The position numbers and the translations under genes were made by a program. A stretch of DNA of 64,000 nucleotides. Origin: Catonella sp963545085 (GTDB lineage: Bacteria; Bacillota; Clostridia; Lachnospirales; Lachnospiraceae). Location of the stretch: the NCBI GenBank assembly GCA_963545085.1, contig CAUUHV010000003.1, forward strand, positions 38,002 to 102,001, written 5' to 3'. Under the pieces are notes generated by a model. The model made no database searches. It saw only the letters and a program-made list of their open reading frames with translations, and was not told the DNA's origin. This document shows, one piece after another, positions 36,491 through 45,915 of this stretch. Positions within the stretch are counted from its first letter, which is position 1. Every line of letters begins with the position of its first letter.

Positions 36491-37588
36491 TCAGATTACC
36501 TTCACCAAATTAAGCTCTTTATCAAGCAGCAATATATCGGCGAAAGCTCCCGGCTTAAGAGTACCGACCGTATCTTCAAGACCTATACTCTTTGCTGGAT
36601 TCTTTGTAGCGGCTTTAAGAGCGGACTCAAGAGGAATGCCGATTTCCACCGCAATTTGGAAGCAGGTGAAAAGGTTTGTAGCGGAGCCTGCGATGGTTCC
36701 ATCCTCAAGGGTTGCCTTCCTGCCTTTTTTATGAACGGTCTGTCCGCCGAGAGAATAGGTGCCGTCCTCCATTCCGGTTGCTTCCATGGAATCGCTTATA
36801 AGGATGATTCTGTCATCGCCGAACAGCTTAAAAGCACTTCTTACCATACAAGGGTGAACATGAATTTTATCGCAGATAAGCTCCGCCATTACGCCGCTAT
36901 GCTCAAGAGCCGCTCCGACTACACCCGGATCTCTGTGAGCGAAAACAGGCATGGCGTTAAAGAGGTGTGTAACGTGGTTTGCACCGTTACCGAAAGCCTC
37001 ATACGCTTCATCATAGTTGGCTTCGGTATGTCCGACAGAAATGGAAACATCATCCGCAAGCTCTTTTATAAAAAGATTCGCGTCCTTGGTTTCGGGTGCC
37101 AAAGTAACAAGTTTAATCTTTCCGCCGCAAATCTTATTTAATCGTTTAAAAAGCTCAACGTCCGAATTTTGTATGTAGGCAGGGTTTTGTGCGCCCTTCT
37201 TTCCAGGCGCTATAAAAGGACCTTCCATATTTATGCCTAAAATCCGTGCATATTTTGCTTCATGCTTAAATTCGTTTATGCTTGAAAATACGCAAGTGAG
37301 TTTATCCTCGGAATAGGTCATTGAAGTGGGGCAGAAAGAAGTGACGCCCATTCCTTTTTGAAACTCGGCTATGGCGTAAAGTCCGTTAAGGTCGGCGTCG
37401 CAGAAATCATGACCTACGGCTCCGTGTGTATGAACATCTATAAGACCGGGCACGACATAAAGTCCCTCGGCGTCGATGACTTCGTCATTACTTGGTCTAT
37501 TTTCCGTTATCTTGCCATCCTCTATATACAAATCTTTTTTTTCAAATCTGCAATCTTCGTTAAAGACAAGACCGTTTTTAATAATCAT
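36491..37588 (-). CDS. nagA: N-acetylglucosamine-6-phosphate deacetylase
   Basis: 365 residues from the ATG at 37586-37588 on the minus strand, placed by AAAGGG upstream; an upstream ATG gives six more residues. Metal-binding DVHTHGAVGHDF, GHTEANYDEA with a ligand His, and the ISDSME motif with the catalytic Asp are visible. It removes acetate from GlcNAc-6-P. It follows nagB in one operon and lets the cell use amino sugars from peptidoglycan or host glycans. Confidence 0.94.
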   Translation of the reverse strand: MIIKNGLVFNEDCRFEKKDLYIEDGKITENRPSNDEVIDAEGLYVVPGLIDVHTHGAVGHDFCDADLNGLYAIAEFQKGMGVTSFCPTSMTYSEDKLTCVFSSINEFKHEAKYARILGINMEGPFIAPGKKGAQNPAYIQNSDVELFKRLNKICGGKIKLVTLAPETKDANLFIKELADDVSISVGHTEANYDEAYEAFGNGANHVTHLFNAMPVFAHRDPGVVGAALEHSGVMAELICDKIHVHPCMVRSAFKLFGDDRIILISDSMEATGMEDGTYSLGGQTVHKKGRKATLEDGTIAGSATNLFTCFQIAVEIGIPLESALKAATKNPAKSIGLEDTVGTLKPGAFADILLLDKELNLVKVI

Positions 37589-37625
37589 GGCATTTTTCCC
37601 TTTCATTACGGTATGCTTAGAATTT

Positions 37626-38357
37626 TTATCTTTTCACAAGCGAATAGGCGGCTTCATCCGCGACTATGATTACATCATGGTGGAGCTGAAGCGCGGAAGC
37701 GGGAACTTCCGGGGTAATAGGTCCGAAAAGCGCTTTATTTAGGGCATCCGCTTTCTTTTCTCCGGAGGCTATGAGAAGAATTCGTTTTGCCAGCATTATA
37801 CTCTGTACGCCCATGGAATAAGCAAATTTCGGAACATCGTCCGCCGAGGCGAAAAACCTTGAATTTGCCGCTACGGTACCGTCTGTAAGTTTTACCTTGT
37901 GAGTGCCGCCCGCAAAACAGGTGTCGGGCTCGTTAAAGCCTATATGTCCGTTTTCTCCGAGGCCTAAGAGCTGCAAGTCGATAGGACCGTGAGTTCTTAT
38001 AACTTCATCATATCTTGCGCATTCTTCAGCATCATTTTCATTAAGTCCGTCGGGAAGAAAGACATTTTTCTCGGAGATATTAACATGATTAAAAAGGTTA
38101 TCATGCATAAAATACGCATAGCTCTGGTCATTGTCGGCGGAAAGCCCCACATATTCATCAAGATTTATCGAAGTTATGCCCGAAAAATCAAGATCACCTT
38201 TTTTATAGCGTTTTACAAGATGCTTATAAGCGCCGACAGGCGATGAACCGGTAGCAAGTCCCAACACGGAACGCGGGTTAAGTGTAATCTGAGCGGAAAT
38301 GATGTTTGCCGCCTTTCTGCTCATTTCATCATAATCTTTTGTTACATATATTTTCAT
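37626..38357 (-). CDS. nagB: Glucosamine-6-phosphate deaminase
   Basis: 243 residues from the ATG at 38355-38357, which follows CAGGAGGAATT; a longer frame exists but lacks an RBS. Motifs: GLATGSSPVGAY (phosphate loop), NLDEYVGL, GENGHIGFNEP and the final helical part. It converts glucosamine-6-P to fructose-6-P and ammonia. It is the first gene of nagB-nagA. Two perfect 13-base direct repeats lie upstream and may be the operator. Confidence 0.95.
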   Translation of the reverse strand: MKIYVTKDYDEMSRKAANIISAQITLNPRSVLGLATGSSPVGAYKHLVKRYKKGDLDFSGITSINLDEYVGLSADNDQSYAYFMHDNLFNHVNISEKNVFLPDGLNENDAEECARYDEVIRTHGPIDLQLLGLGENGHIGFNEPDTCFAGGTHKVKLTDGTVAANSRFFASADDVPKFAYSMGVQSIMLAKRILLIASGEKKADALNKALFGPITPEVPASALQLHHDVIIVADEAAYSLVKR

Positions 38358-38419
38358 AATTCCTCCTGAAAAAGTTGTGAAATGTTTTGAGTTTACAACT
38401 ATGAACAATTTTACATCGG

Positions 38420-38463
38420 ATTGAAAATAAATTCCAGTAGTTAAACTGAAATTGAAAATAAAT
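38420..38463. repeat. Direct repeat pair upstream of nagB
   Basis: ATTGAAAATAAAT occurs perfectly at 38420-38432 and 38451-38463, 31 bases start to start (about three helical turns), in the gap between nagB and the divergent SGNH-like gene. Candidate paired operator. Confidence 0.55.
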
Positions 38464-38511
38464 CGGTCCGAATACCGTGAAAAAACACGGAAACTAAAGA
38501 GCGGTTTTAAA

Positions 38512-38539
38512 TTGTGTTTTTGCTAAAGTATGGTATGAT
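38512..38539 (+). promoter_or_regulatory. Promoter of the SGNH-like gene
   Basis: TTGTGT (38512-38517), a 16-base spacer, TATGAT (38534-38539). A CCGTG/CACGG hairpin sits upstream at 38475-38490. Confidence 0.5.
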
Positions 38540-38622
38540 ATGGATAGATAAAAAGCTTAAGATAAAGTTATATATAAAACAGGTATTGCGACAAAAAGTT
38601 TTAAAAAGAGAAAATTACAACT

Positions 38623-39594
38623 ATGCATAAAAATAAAACAAATATTTCTTACAAAAATTCAGAAGACAGATTTATAATTTTTTTAATAACATTTGTGCTC
38701 ACGTTCATTGCCCTCTTTTTTTTGCAAAGATTAACCATGCCGAAATTTGTAAATGAGGTGCCGGAAGGCTCTTTAATTGAGGAGTATTACGCGGACAGTC
38801 ACGAAAATGATATTATTTTTGTCGGAGACTGTGAGGCTTATGAGAGCTTCGTGCCGGAGTTTCTTGAGGAAAAATACGGTATAAGGAGCTTTGTAAGGGG
38901 GAGTGCGAGTGAGAGAATATGGCAGTCCTATTATATAATGAAAGAAACTCTTAAATATGAGAAGCCTAAGATCTTTATATTAAGCATACAGGCGTTAAGT
39001 CATGATAAGCCGGCAAGGGAAGAGTATAACCGTATGACCTTTGACGGTATGAAATGGTCGTGTGAAAAGCTTGACGCCATACTTGTGTCCGTGAATGAGA
39101 AAGAGAAACTGTCGGAATATATTTTTCCTATTTTAAGATACCACTCAAGGATTACGGAGCTTAAGACGGAGGATTTTAAATATATTTTCAAAAAGCCGGT
39201 CATTTCCGAAAGGGGCTATTTGAAAAATACTGATGTAAAGCCTGTAAAAAATCTGCCTAAACCTAAGCCGTTATCGGATTATACCTTTTCCGAAAAATCA
39301 ATGAAATTCCTTAAGCTGATTACAGAGCTTTGCAAAAAAAACAACATACAACTTATTTTGATAAAAGCACCTGTTCTTTATCCGTACTGGTATGAAGAAT
39401 GGGACAGGCAGGTGGAAGATTACGCAAAAGAAAATAATCTGATGTATATAAATTTTTTAAAGGAAAATGAAAAGACCGGCATAGATTATACTACCGATAC
39501 CTATGATGCCGGTCTTCATCTTAACTTTAACGGAGCGGTAAAGCTCACCGATTATATGGGAAAGCTGCTTACTGAGCCTTTAAAAGAGCATTGA
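38623..39594 (+). CDS. Membrane-anchored SGNH/DltD-like hydrolase homologue with Cys at the nucleophile site
   Basis: 323 residues. A transmembrane helix (about 18-36) anchors an extracytoplasmic domain. IIFVGDCEAYESF near 64-76 sits where SGNH hydrolases carry GDS, so the nucleophile would be Cys70. A C-terminal Asp295-x-x-x-His299 pair (YDAGLHLN) fits the SGNH catalytic Asp/His. I remember related clostridial proteins with the same GDC, so it may be a family trait. Envelope polymer acylation or deacylation is an inference from DltD likeness. It overlaps murF tail to tail by 26 bases. Confidence 0.65.
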   Translation: MHKNKTNISYKNSEDRFIIFLITFVLTFIALFFLQRLTMPKFVNEVPEGSLIEEYYADSHENDIIFVGDCEAYESFVPEFLEEKYGIRSFVRGSASERIWQSYYIMKETLKYEKPKIFILSIQALSHDKPAREEYNRMTFDGMKWSCEKLDAILVSVNEKEKLSEYIFPILRYHSRITELKTEDFKYIFKKPVISERGYLKNTDVKPVKNLPKPKPLSDYTFSEKSMKFLKLITELCKKNNIQLILIKAPVLYPYWYEEWDRQVEDYAKENNLMYINFLKENEKTGIDYTTDTYDAGLHLNFNGAVKLTDYMGKLLTEPLKEH

Positions 39595-41044
39595 CTATTT
39601 CTTCGGTGTACATGCCTCTTGAACCCTTAATCAGTATAGCGTCGCCTGTTTTTAAGATTGTCCGTAAATAGCCTGCAGCCTCTGAATTGGTGTCGAAGCT
39701 TTTTGTGACGGGATTTGTTTCGCTTACATCGGAAGTGGCGCCGTAGGCTATATTTTTACTGTCTTTACCTACGGTTACAAGGAAATTTACCCTGTGAGCG
39801 CTGTCTTTTTTATTATAATCTCTTATAAACTCGCCGACTTCTTTGTGCTCCTTCTCAGATTCATCGCCGAGTTCCAAAATATCCGCAAAAACGGCTATCC
39901 TTCTTCTTATAGGCTCTATGCCTCCCCTCATGGCTCCCATCGCTTCTATGGCGCTTTTCATGGAATCGGGACTTGCGTTGTAAGTGTCATCGATTATTGT
40001 TATACCGTAAGCTTTAATAATATTTCCGCGCATGGAAAGCTGTTCGTATTTTTCAAGACCCGACTTTGAAACGGAAGGACTTATACCTAATTCATAGGCT
40101 ATCGCAATTGCCGCAAGAGCGTTTCTTACATTATGAAGTCCTATAGCGTTTATATGAACATGCTCAGCGGCTTTAAGTCCGTTTCCGCCTTTTACGGGAT
40201 AATTCGCGACAAAATCCGTGCCTTCTCCGGAAACGGAAATTGAGGTCGCGTAAAAGTCGGCATCATCCGAAGTGCCGAAGGTTACTATTTTTTTGACTTT
40301 TTCCGGTCTTGAAGAAAAGTTCTCATCCATAAGCTCTTTTAACAGTGTATCGTCGGAATTTATAAAAAGCACGCTTTTATCGGTGAACCAATCAGTAATT
40401 CTCAGTTTTTCTTTTCTTATATTATCACGAGTTAAAAGATTTCCTATATGGGCGGAGCCTACATTTGTAAATACGGCAAAATCGGGCTTTGCGACCGCAG
40501 CTATCTTTTCCATTTCTCCGAATTCACTCATTCCCATTTCAACAACGGCAGCTTTGTCATCCTCATTTATTCCGAAGAGGGTTAAAGGAAGCCCGATTTG
40601 AGAATTCATATTTCCCTTTGTTTTATGGATTTTTAAAGAGGATTCAAGAGCGGCGGCAAGCATTTCCTTAGTGGTGGTTTTTCCGACACTTCCCGTAACC
40701 CCTATAACGGGTATATTAAATCCGCTTCTGTACCATGCGGCAGTATCCTGTAACGCTTTTACCGTATTATCGACCTCTATGGCGCATTTATCCGCTGAAA
40801 CCTCGGGCAGAGAATGTCCCTCTCCTATAAAAAAGGCTTTTGCGCCGGCTTCACATGCGGAGGCTATAAACAGATGTCCGTCCACTCTTTCTCCCATAAC
40901 AGGCACAAAGAGGACATTTCCTTTAGAAATTAAGGACGGCACTTCCTTTGAGTTTGTGGAGAACAGATTTATTTCGGTTTTGCCGTTTCCTTTTAAAAGC
41001 CTGCCTCCGGTTACATTTACTATATCATTTACCGTTATTTTCAT
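39569..41044 (-). CDS. murF: UDP-N-acetylmuramoyl-tripeptide--D-alanyl-D-alanine ligase
   Basis: 491 residues on the minus strand. The ATP loop is GVTGSVGKTTTKEM; NMNSQIGLPLTLF and IDDTYNASPDSMKSA are typical of MurF. It adds D-Ala-D-Ala to complete the cytoplasmic muropeptide. It is the last gene of dapF-murE-murF, 9 bases after murE. Length is slightly above the usual 450-460. Confidence 0.94.
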   Translation of the reverse strand: MKITVNDIVNVTGGRLLKGNGKTEINLFSTNSKEVPSLISKGNVLFVPVMGERVDGHLFIASACEAGAKAFFIGEGHSLPEVSADKCAIEVDNTVKALQDTAAWYRSGFNIPVIGVTGSVGKTTTKEMLAAALESSLKIHKTKGNMNSQIGLPLTLFGINEDDKAAVVEMGMSEFGEMEKIAAVAKPDFAVFTNVGSAHIGNLLTRDNIRKEKLRITDWFTDKSVLFINSDDTLLKELMDENFSSRPEKVKKIVTFGTSDDADFYATSISVSGEGTDFVANYPVKGGNGLKAAEHVHINAIGLHNVRNALAAIAIAYELGISPSVSKSGLEKYEQLSMRGNIIKAYGITIIDDTYNASPDSMKSAIEAMGAMRGGIEPIRRRIAVFADILELGDESEKEHKEVGEFIRDYNKKDSAHRVNFLVTVGKDSKNIAYGATSDVSETNPVTKSFDTNSEAAGYLRTILKTGDAILIKGSRGMYTEEIVNALLKAQ

Positions 41045-41053
41045 TTGATACCC

Positions 41054-42526
41054 CTATACTTTAATATTCATAACCGTTTCATGATCATCCATGTGATATT
41101 TTATGCCATTTATCTCCTGATAATCTTCATGTCCCTTACCGGCTATAACTATTACATCGCCGTCTTTAGCGTTAACTACAGTTTCTTTTATAGCTTCTCT
41201 CCTGTCGGGAATAACCGTGTATTTGCCGTCGGCTCTTTTAACACCGTCCACTATATCCTTTATTATCGCTAAAGGCTCCTCAAATCTCGGATTATCCGAA
41301 GTTACCACGGTGAGGTCGGCAAGTTTTGAGGAAATTTCGCCCATCTGAAAACGCCTTTCTCTGTCTCTGTTGCCTCCACATCCGAAAAGGCAGATAAGCC
41401 TTTCAGGTTCGTATTTTTTAAGCGTTTCAAGCAGACTTTTTAACCCCATCGCGTTATGAGCGTAATCTATGATTACCGTAAAACGCTCCGAAACCGGCAT
41501 GAGCTCGACTCTTCCGTTTACTCTTATATGGGAAAGCGCTTCCTTTATAGCCTCATTTGAAACGCCCAGGACTTTTGAAACGGCGATAGCGCCTAAAGCA
41601 TTATGAATACTGAACATTCCGGGCATATTTATTTTAACCTCAAATTCCTCCGTACCTGTTTCACTCTTACAGGAAATATGAGAGGTTACACCGAGAGAAC
41701 CCGCTTCTTTAAACAGAGAGGAAGATGAAGCGGCAAAATCCGGACGGTTATTTCCTGAAAGACCGAAAGTAAGCACCTTGCATGTATGCCCGTCCATTAT
41801 TTCTTTAAGATGCTCCGCGTCAATATTAAAAAGACCGGTTTTACACTGCTTGAATAAAAGACTCTTACAGTATAGATAATCGTTAAAGTCGCTGTGCTCG
41901 TTAGGACCTATATGATCGGGTTCTATATTTGTGAAAACACCTATATCAAATACGACTCCCGCCGTTCTTTTCATCATAAGCGCCTGAGAGCTTACCTCCA
42001 TTACCGCGTGAGTACAGCCGCTTTCGACCATTTTGGCAAAATATTCCTGAAGCAGATATGATTCCGGAGTGGTGTTAAGCGCGTGTATATGCTCATCACC
42101 TATTATGACCTCAATAGTGCCTATAAGCCCTATTTTTTTGCCGTAAACCTCAAGGATTTTCTTTATCATATAGGTAGTGGTGGTCTTTCCCTTTGTACCG
42201 GTAACTCCTATCACAGTCAGTTTTTTGGCGGGATAGTCAAACCATGCCGCTGAAAGAAGGGCTAAAGCAAGTCTTGTATCGGCTGCCTGTATTACGGTTA
42301 CATTTTCAGGGATTTTTTCGATATGCTCAACAACTATCGCCGAAGCGCCTTTTTTAATAACTTCATCTATATAATCATGTCCGTCGGAGGCCGCACCTTT
42401 AATACATACGAAAAGAGAACCTGTCTCAGTCTTTCTGGAATCATATACAAGGGAGGAAATTTCCACATCGGCGGAACCTGAAAGCGGAGTGAAATCCGTA
42501 TCTTTTAATAACCTCGAAAGTTTCAT
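41054..42526 (-). CDS. murE: UDP-N-acetylmuramoyl-tripeptide synthetase (meso-DAP-adding)
   Basis: 490 residues, standard length. The ATP loop is GVTGTKGKTTT, and the substrate-selecting motif reads DNPR (TSDNPRFEEP), which marks the meso-diaminopimelate-adding enzyme rather than the lysine type. This fits dapF directly upstream, overlapping by four bases. The organism should therefore have DAP-type peptidoglycan. Confidence 0.95.
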   Translation of the reverse strand: MKLSRLLKDTDFTPLSGSADVEISSLVYDSRKTETGSLFVCIKGAASDGHDYIDEVIKKGASAIVVEHIEKIPENVTVIQAADTRLALALLSAAWFDYPAKKLTVIGVTGTKGKTTTTYMIKKILEVYGKKIGLIGTIEVIIGDEHIHALNTTPESYLLQEYFAKMVESGCTHAVMEVSSQALMMKRTAGVVFDIGVFTNIEPDHIGPNEHSDFNDYLYCKSLLFKQCKTGLFNIDAEHLKEIMDGHTCKVLTFGLSGNNRPDFAASSSSLFKEAGSLGVTSHISCKSETGTEEFEVKINMPGMFSIHNALGAIAVSKVLGVSNEAIKEALSHIRVNGRVELMPVSERFTVIIDYAHNAMGLKSLLETLKKYEPERLICLFGCGGNRDRERRFQMGEISSKLADLTVVTSDNPRFEEPLAIIKDIVDGVKRADGKYTVIPDRREAIKETVVNAKDGDVIVIAGKGHEDYQEINGIKYHMDDHETVMNIKV

Positions 42527-43413
42527 ATAAGGACTCTCCCTTCAAATGCCGTTATAGCGGGACCTGTCATAAAGATATGTCCGCTTTTTCTGTCAAGTCT
42601 TATTATTAAATCTCCGCCCAAAAGATGAACGGTAACTTCATCATCGGTATAGCCGTTTAAAATAGCGGCATAAGCTGCTGCGCACGCGCCCGTGCCGCAG
42701 GCAAAGGTTTCGCCGGAGCCTCGTTCCCAGACTCTCATTTCAAGCTCATTTCTGTTTATAACTCTGATAAATTCGGTATTCGTGCGATTAGGAAATATTT
42801 TGTTGTTTTCAAACGCAGGTCCGATAAGATGAAGGTCGAGGGATTTTACCTCATCCGTAAAGGTTACGGCATGGGGGTTTCCCATGGAAATACAGGTTAG
42901 CATCCATATCTTTCCTGCTATGTTGAAAGGTTCGTTTATAACAGCTTCTTTGTCGGAAATTACAGGAACCAGAGCGGAAACCGTTTCAGGAATACCCATA
43001 TCCACGGTCACGAAGGCAATCTTTCCGTTTTCCGGAGTAAGGTCGAGGATTTTTATGCGATTTTCGGGAATTTTACCGCTCTTTTCTTCTTCCTCGGAGC
43101 GTACGCCCGTTTCTACCGTGATTTTTTTCTTTTCAGTAAGTCCGTTGTCATAAACATATTTTCCGACGCATCTCACACCGTTTCCGCACATTTCCGCTTC
43201 GGAGCCGTCGGCGTTGAAAATACGCATCCTGAAATCGGCGACATCGGACGGACAGATAAGTATTATGCCGTCACCGCCTACGCCTGTTCGCCTGTCGGAA
43301 AGTCTGACGGCGGTTTCAGCCGGACTTTTAAGCTCTCTTTCAAGACAGTTTATATAAATGTAATCATTTTTACAGCCATGCATTTTGGTGAATATTATTT
43401 CGTTTTCAGACAT
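42523..43413 (-). CDS. dapF: Diaminopimelate epimerase
   Basis: 296 residues. The two catalytic cysteines stand in EMCGNGVRC and ACGTGAC, with the N-terminal KMHGCKNDYIYIN and RRTGVGGDG segments. It interconverts LL- and meso-DAP, giving the substrate used by the murE gene with which it overlaps. A KIPENRIKILDL insertion is unremarkable. Confidence 0.95.
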   Translation of the reverse strand: MSENEIIFTKMHGCKNDYIYINCLERELKSPAETAVRLSDRRTGVGGDGIILICPSDVADFRMRIFNADGSEAEMCGNGVRCVGKYVYDNGLTEKKKITVETGVRSEEEEKSGKIPENRIKILDLTPENGKIAFVTVDMGIPETVSALVPVISDKEAVINEPFNIAGKIWMLTCISMGNPHAVTFTDEVKSLDLHLIGPAFENNKIFPNRTNTEFIRVINRNELEMRVWERGSGETFACGTGACAAAYAAILNGYTDDEVTVHLLGGDLIIRLDRKSGHIFMTGPAITAFEGRVLI

Positions 43414-43446
43414 CCGTTTCTCCGTTTTACTTAGATTTACCTCACT

Positions 43447-43478
43447 CGATTATTCGCAAGATGCTTCGTAAATAATCG
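43447..43478. repeat. Inverted repeat upstream of dapF
   Basis: CGATTATT (43447-43454) and AATAATCG (43471-43478), perfect 8-bp arms, about 35 bases upstream of the dapF start. Candidate operator or leader hairpin. Confidence 0.4.
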
Positions 43479-43567
43479 GGGTTTAAAACTCGGCAAGAAT
43501 ATTATAGTACAAAAAAAGTCTTTTGTGAATTCCCGAAAGTTAAGTTGAAATTATGTACAGATTTTGC

Positions 43568-43595
43568 TTGTCTATAGAAAAAACGATGCTACAAT
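43568..43595 (+). promoter_or_regulatory. Promoter of the first DUF5050-like gene
   Basis: TTGTCT (43568-43573), a 16-base spacer, TACAAT (43590-43595). The same hexamers, with a 17-base spacer, precede the pilus operon. Confidence 0.65.
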
Positions 43596-43662
43596 AATAA
43601 AGAGAGGTTACAAGGATAAAATCTTAATATAGCGAAATTTCAGGAGGAGATAAGGGATTGCC

Positions 43663-44673
43663 ATGAACAGGAAAAGACACGGTATTTTATCATTTTTTGT
43701 TGTTTTAACGCTTAATTTGATTTTTGTTTTACAGACGGCGTCACCTGTCATGGCTGAAACTGTCGTTCCCGTAAAAAGCGTAGACGGTAAAATTCTGCTT
43801 GAAACCGGAAGAAGCGCAGTTACGGACGGCAAGTACATTTATTATTCTTATCAGGGTGACGGAAGGCGCATGGATATTATAAGGCTTGAGCCTAAGAGCT
43901 TAAAAGAAAAGAGCATAGCGAAACAAACCGGCAACGGATTTACCGATCTGGCTGTAAAAGGTAAATATGTGTACGCGGTACTTGACAAGGTGTTCGGTTA
44001 CGGTGCCGGAAACGAGGAGCCTTATATCTATCGTTTTTCAAAGGACGGCAAGAAAAAGAAGAAGCTTGCCGTAGGGAAAGGTCTTGTTGTTACCGATGAC
44101 AAGATTTACTATTTTTCGGGAAAGATTGTTAAAATGGATGAAGAAGGAATGCAAAATATGCCCGATTTTGAAAGTGACGGATACATTTCATCCATGGATT
44201 TTAACGGTAAAAACAGGAAAAAGCTGATTAAAATAAATGCCGGTAATAAGATGTGGTTTAAGCTTTTTAAAAGCGGGAATAAGGTTTACTACATGGACAG
44301 TGATAACCGTAAGACACTTAAAGACCTTGAAGGCAATAAAATAGAAATAAAAGAAGCGGTAAACGCCGGAGAGATTTACTACATGGACAGTTTTACCGAA
44401 TATGCCTATGACGTTAAAACACGGATAAAATATCGTAAGACAGATGATTACGGTAACGCGAAACTGCAGGCGGGAACCTATACATCGGGAAAATGGAAGT
44501 ACAAAACTTTAAGAAAGTACGGTATGATTCAAAACGTATCGATATTTGATGATTATATGATGGCTAAAGTGTTTGTGAATGTTACTCCTGACAGCGCTTT
44601 ATGCAAGATATATTTTCTTGATAAGAAAGGAAAGAAGGTAAAGGAGCTCGGGTCGTGGGTTCCGGCGGAGTAG
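43663..44673 (+). CDS. Secreted DUF5050-like (beta-propeller-like) protein, copy 1
   Basis: 336 residues with a signal peptide (MNRKRHGILSFFVVL..., cleaved after about residue 31, VMA). The mature part repeats short motifs like GKYIYYSYQGDGRRMDII, YIYRFSKDGK and YISSMDFNGKN, the pattern of DUF5050/TolB-type blades reading out values. No enzyme motif is visible. A paralogue follows directly. Role on the surface is unknown; association with the pilus genes is suggested by promoter similarity. Confidence 0.7.
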   Translation: MNRKRHGILSFFVVLTLNLIFVLQTASPVMAETVVPVKSVDGKILLETGRSAVTDGKYIYYSYQGDGRRMDIIRLEPKSLKEKSIAKQTGNGFTDLAVKGKYVYAVLDKVFGYGAGNEEPYIYRFSKDGKKKKKLAVGKGLVVTDDKIYYFSGKIVKMDEEGMQNMPDFESDGYISSMDFNGKNRKKLIKINAGNKMWFKLFKSGNKVYYMDSDNRKTLKDLEGNKIEIKEAVNAGEIYYMDSFTEYAYDVKTRIKYRKTDDYGNAKLQAGTYTSGKWKYKTLRKYGMIQNVSIFDDYMMAKVFVNVTPDSALCKIYFLDKKGKKVKELGSWVPAE

Positions 44674-44746
44674 AGCGAAGCGGCTAAACCCGAAATACCT
44701 GAAACGGCAGGGTGTAAGCCGACGATAAAAAGATAAAATATATTTA

Positions 44747-44770
44747 TCGGATATGATTTAGTCGGATATG
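44747..44770. repeat. Tandem direct repeat between the DUF5050-like genes
   Basis: TCGGATATG occurs at 44747-44755 and 44762-44770, 15 bases apart. Candidate binding site for a regulator of copy 2; not seen ahead of copy 1. Confidence 0.35.
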
Positions 44771-44821
44771 TTCGACTATTTTCACATAAGCGTAAATTTT
44801 TCCGAGTATGCGGTAAAATGA

Positions 44822-44850
44822 TTGAAAAATACTGAAATAATTGATAATAT
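44822..44850 (+). promoter_or_regulatory. Promoter of the second DUF5050-like gene
   Basis: TTGAAA (44822-44827), a 17-base spacer, TAATAT (44845-44850). The resulting leader is very short and holds GGGAGGGG. Confidence 0.5.
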
Positions 44851-44872
44851 GGAAACACGGGAGGGGTTTACA

Positions 44873-45886
44873 ATGAATAAGAAAAAGCATGGATTTTTAT
44901 TGTTTTTTGTCACTTTAATGCTTAACCTCGCATTTGTTTCGCGGATGACGTTGACTGTTAAAGCGGAAGTTAACATTCCTGTAAAAAGTATAGACGGTAA
45001 AATCGTATTGGAGACGGGGAAAAGCGCGGTTACGGACGGTAAGTATATTTATTATGCTTACCAGGGGGACGGAACCCGTATGGATATCATAAGACTTAAT
45101 CCTAAGACTTTAAAAAGTAAAAGCATAGTTAAGCATACCGGAAACGGATTTAAAGATTTGGCTATAAACGGTGACTATATATATGCGGTTTATGATAAGG
45201 CGAACGGCTACGGTATCGGTAATGAGATACCTTACATTTATCGTTTTTCAAAGGACGGCAGGAAAAAGGAGAAGCTTGCGGAAGGAAAAGGGCTCATTGT
45301 TACCGACGATAAATTGTATTATTTTTCGGGGAAGATTGTAAATGCGAATGATGAATCTATGCCCGATCTGCTTGATTTTGAAAGTGACGGGTATATTTCA
45401 TCCATGGATTTTGACGGAGGGAATCGTGAAAAATTGGTTGAAATAAACCCCGAGTCCAAGGTTTGGTTTAAACTTTTTAAGAGCGGCAATAAAATTTATT
45501 ACATGGACGATAATAACAATAAGACAATAAAGGATCTTGAAGGAAATAAGGTAAAGCTTAAAGATACAGTAAATGCGGGAGAATTTAATTTCAACGGTTT
45601 ATTTACCGACTGTTTTTATGATTTAAAAACAGATAAAAAATACCGTAAAATAAATGCTTACAACGGTTCCAAGTTACAGGCGGGAACCTATACTTCAGGG
45701 AAATGGAAATATAAAACACTTGGAAAGTACAGTTATATAAGCAGCTTAGAGGTGTTTGACAGGTATATGATGATAAAGGCTATTGTTAATGAAACTCCGG
45801 AAAGTGACTTTTATAAGGTATTTCTGCTTAGTAAAAAAGGAAAAAAGCTTAAAGAACTGCAAAAGTGGATACCTATGGATGATTGA
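44873..45886 (+). CDS. Secreted DUF5050-like (beta-propeller-like) protein, copy 2
   Basis: 337 residues from the ATG at 44873, placed by GGGAGGGG and the signal peptide that starts there (MNKKKHGFLLFFV..., VKA). The mature part aligns closely along its length with copy 1 (same VDGKI, SAVTDGKYIYY, YIYRFSKDG, FESDGYISSMDF, LQAGTYTSGKWKYKTL), so this is a tandem duplication. Divergence is greatest near residues 240-270 and at the C-terminus. Function is unknown. Confidence 0.72.
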   Translation: MNKKKHGFLLFFVTLMLNLAFVSRMTLTVKAEVNIPVKSIDGKIVLETGKSAVTDGKYIYYAYQGDGTRMDIIRLNPKTLKSKSIVKHTGNGFKDLAINGDYIYAVYDKANGYGIGNEIPYIYRFSKDGRKKEKLAEGKGLIVTDDKLYYFSGKIVNANDESMPDLLDFESDGYISSMDFDGGNREKLVEINPESKVWFKLFKSGNKIYYMDDNNNKTIKDLEGNKVKLKDTVNAGEFNFNGLFTDCFYDLKTDKKYRKINAYNGSKLQAGTYTSGKWKYKTLGKYSYISSLEVFDRYMMIKAIVNETPESDFYKVFLLSKKGKKLKELQKWIPMDD

Positions 45887-45915
45887 TATGTACGGAAACT
45901 GATGGATTAAGTCTG

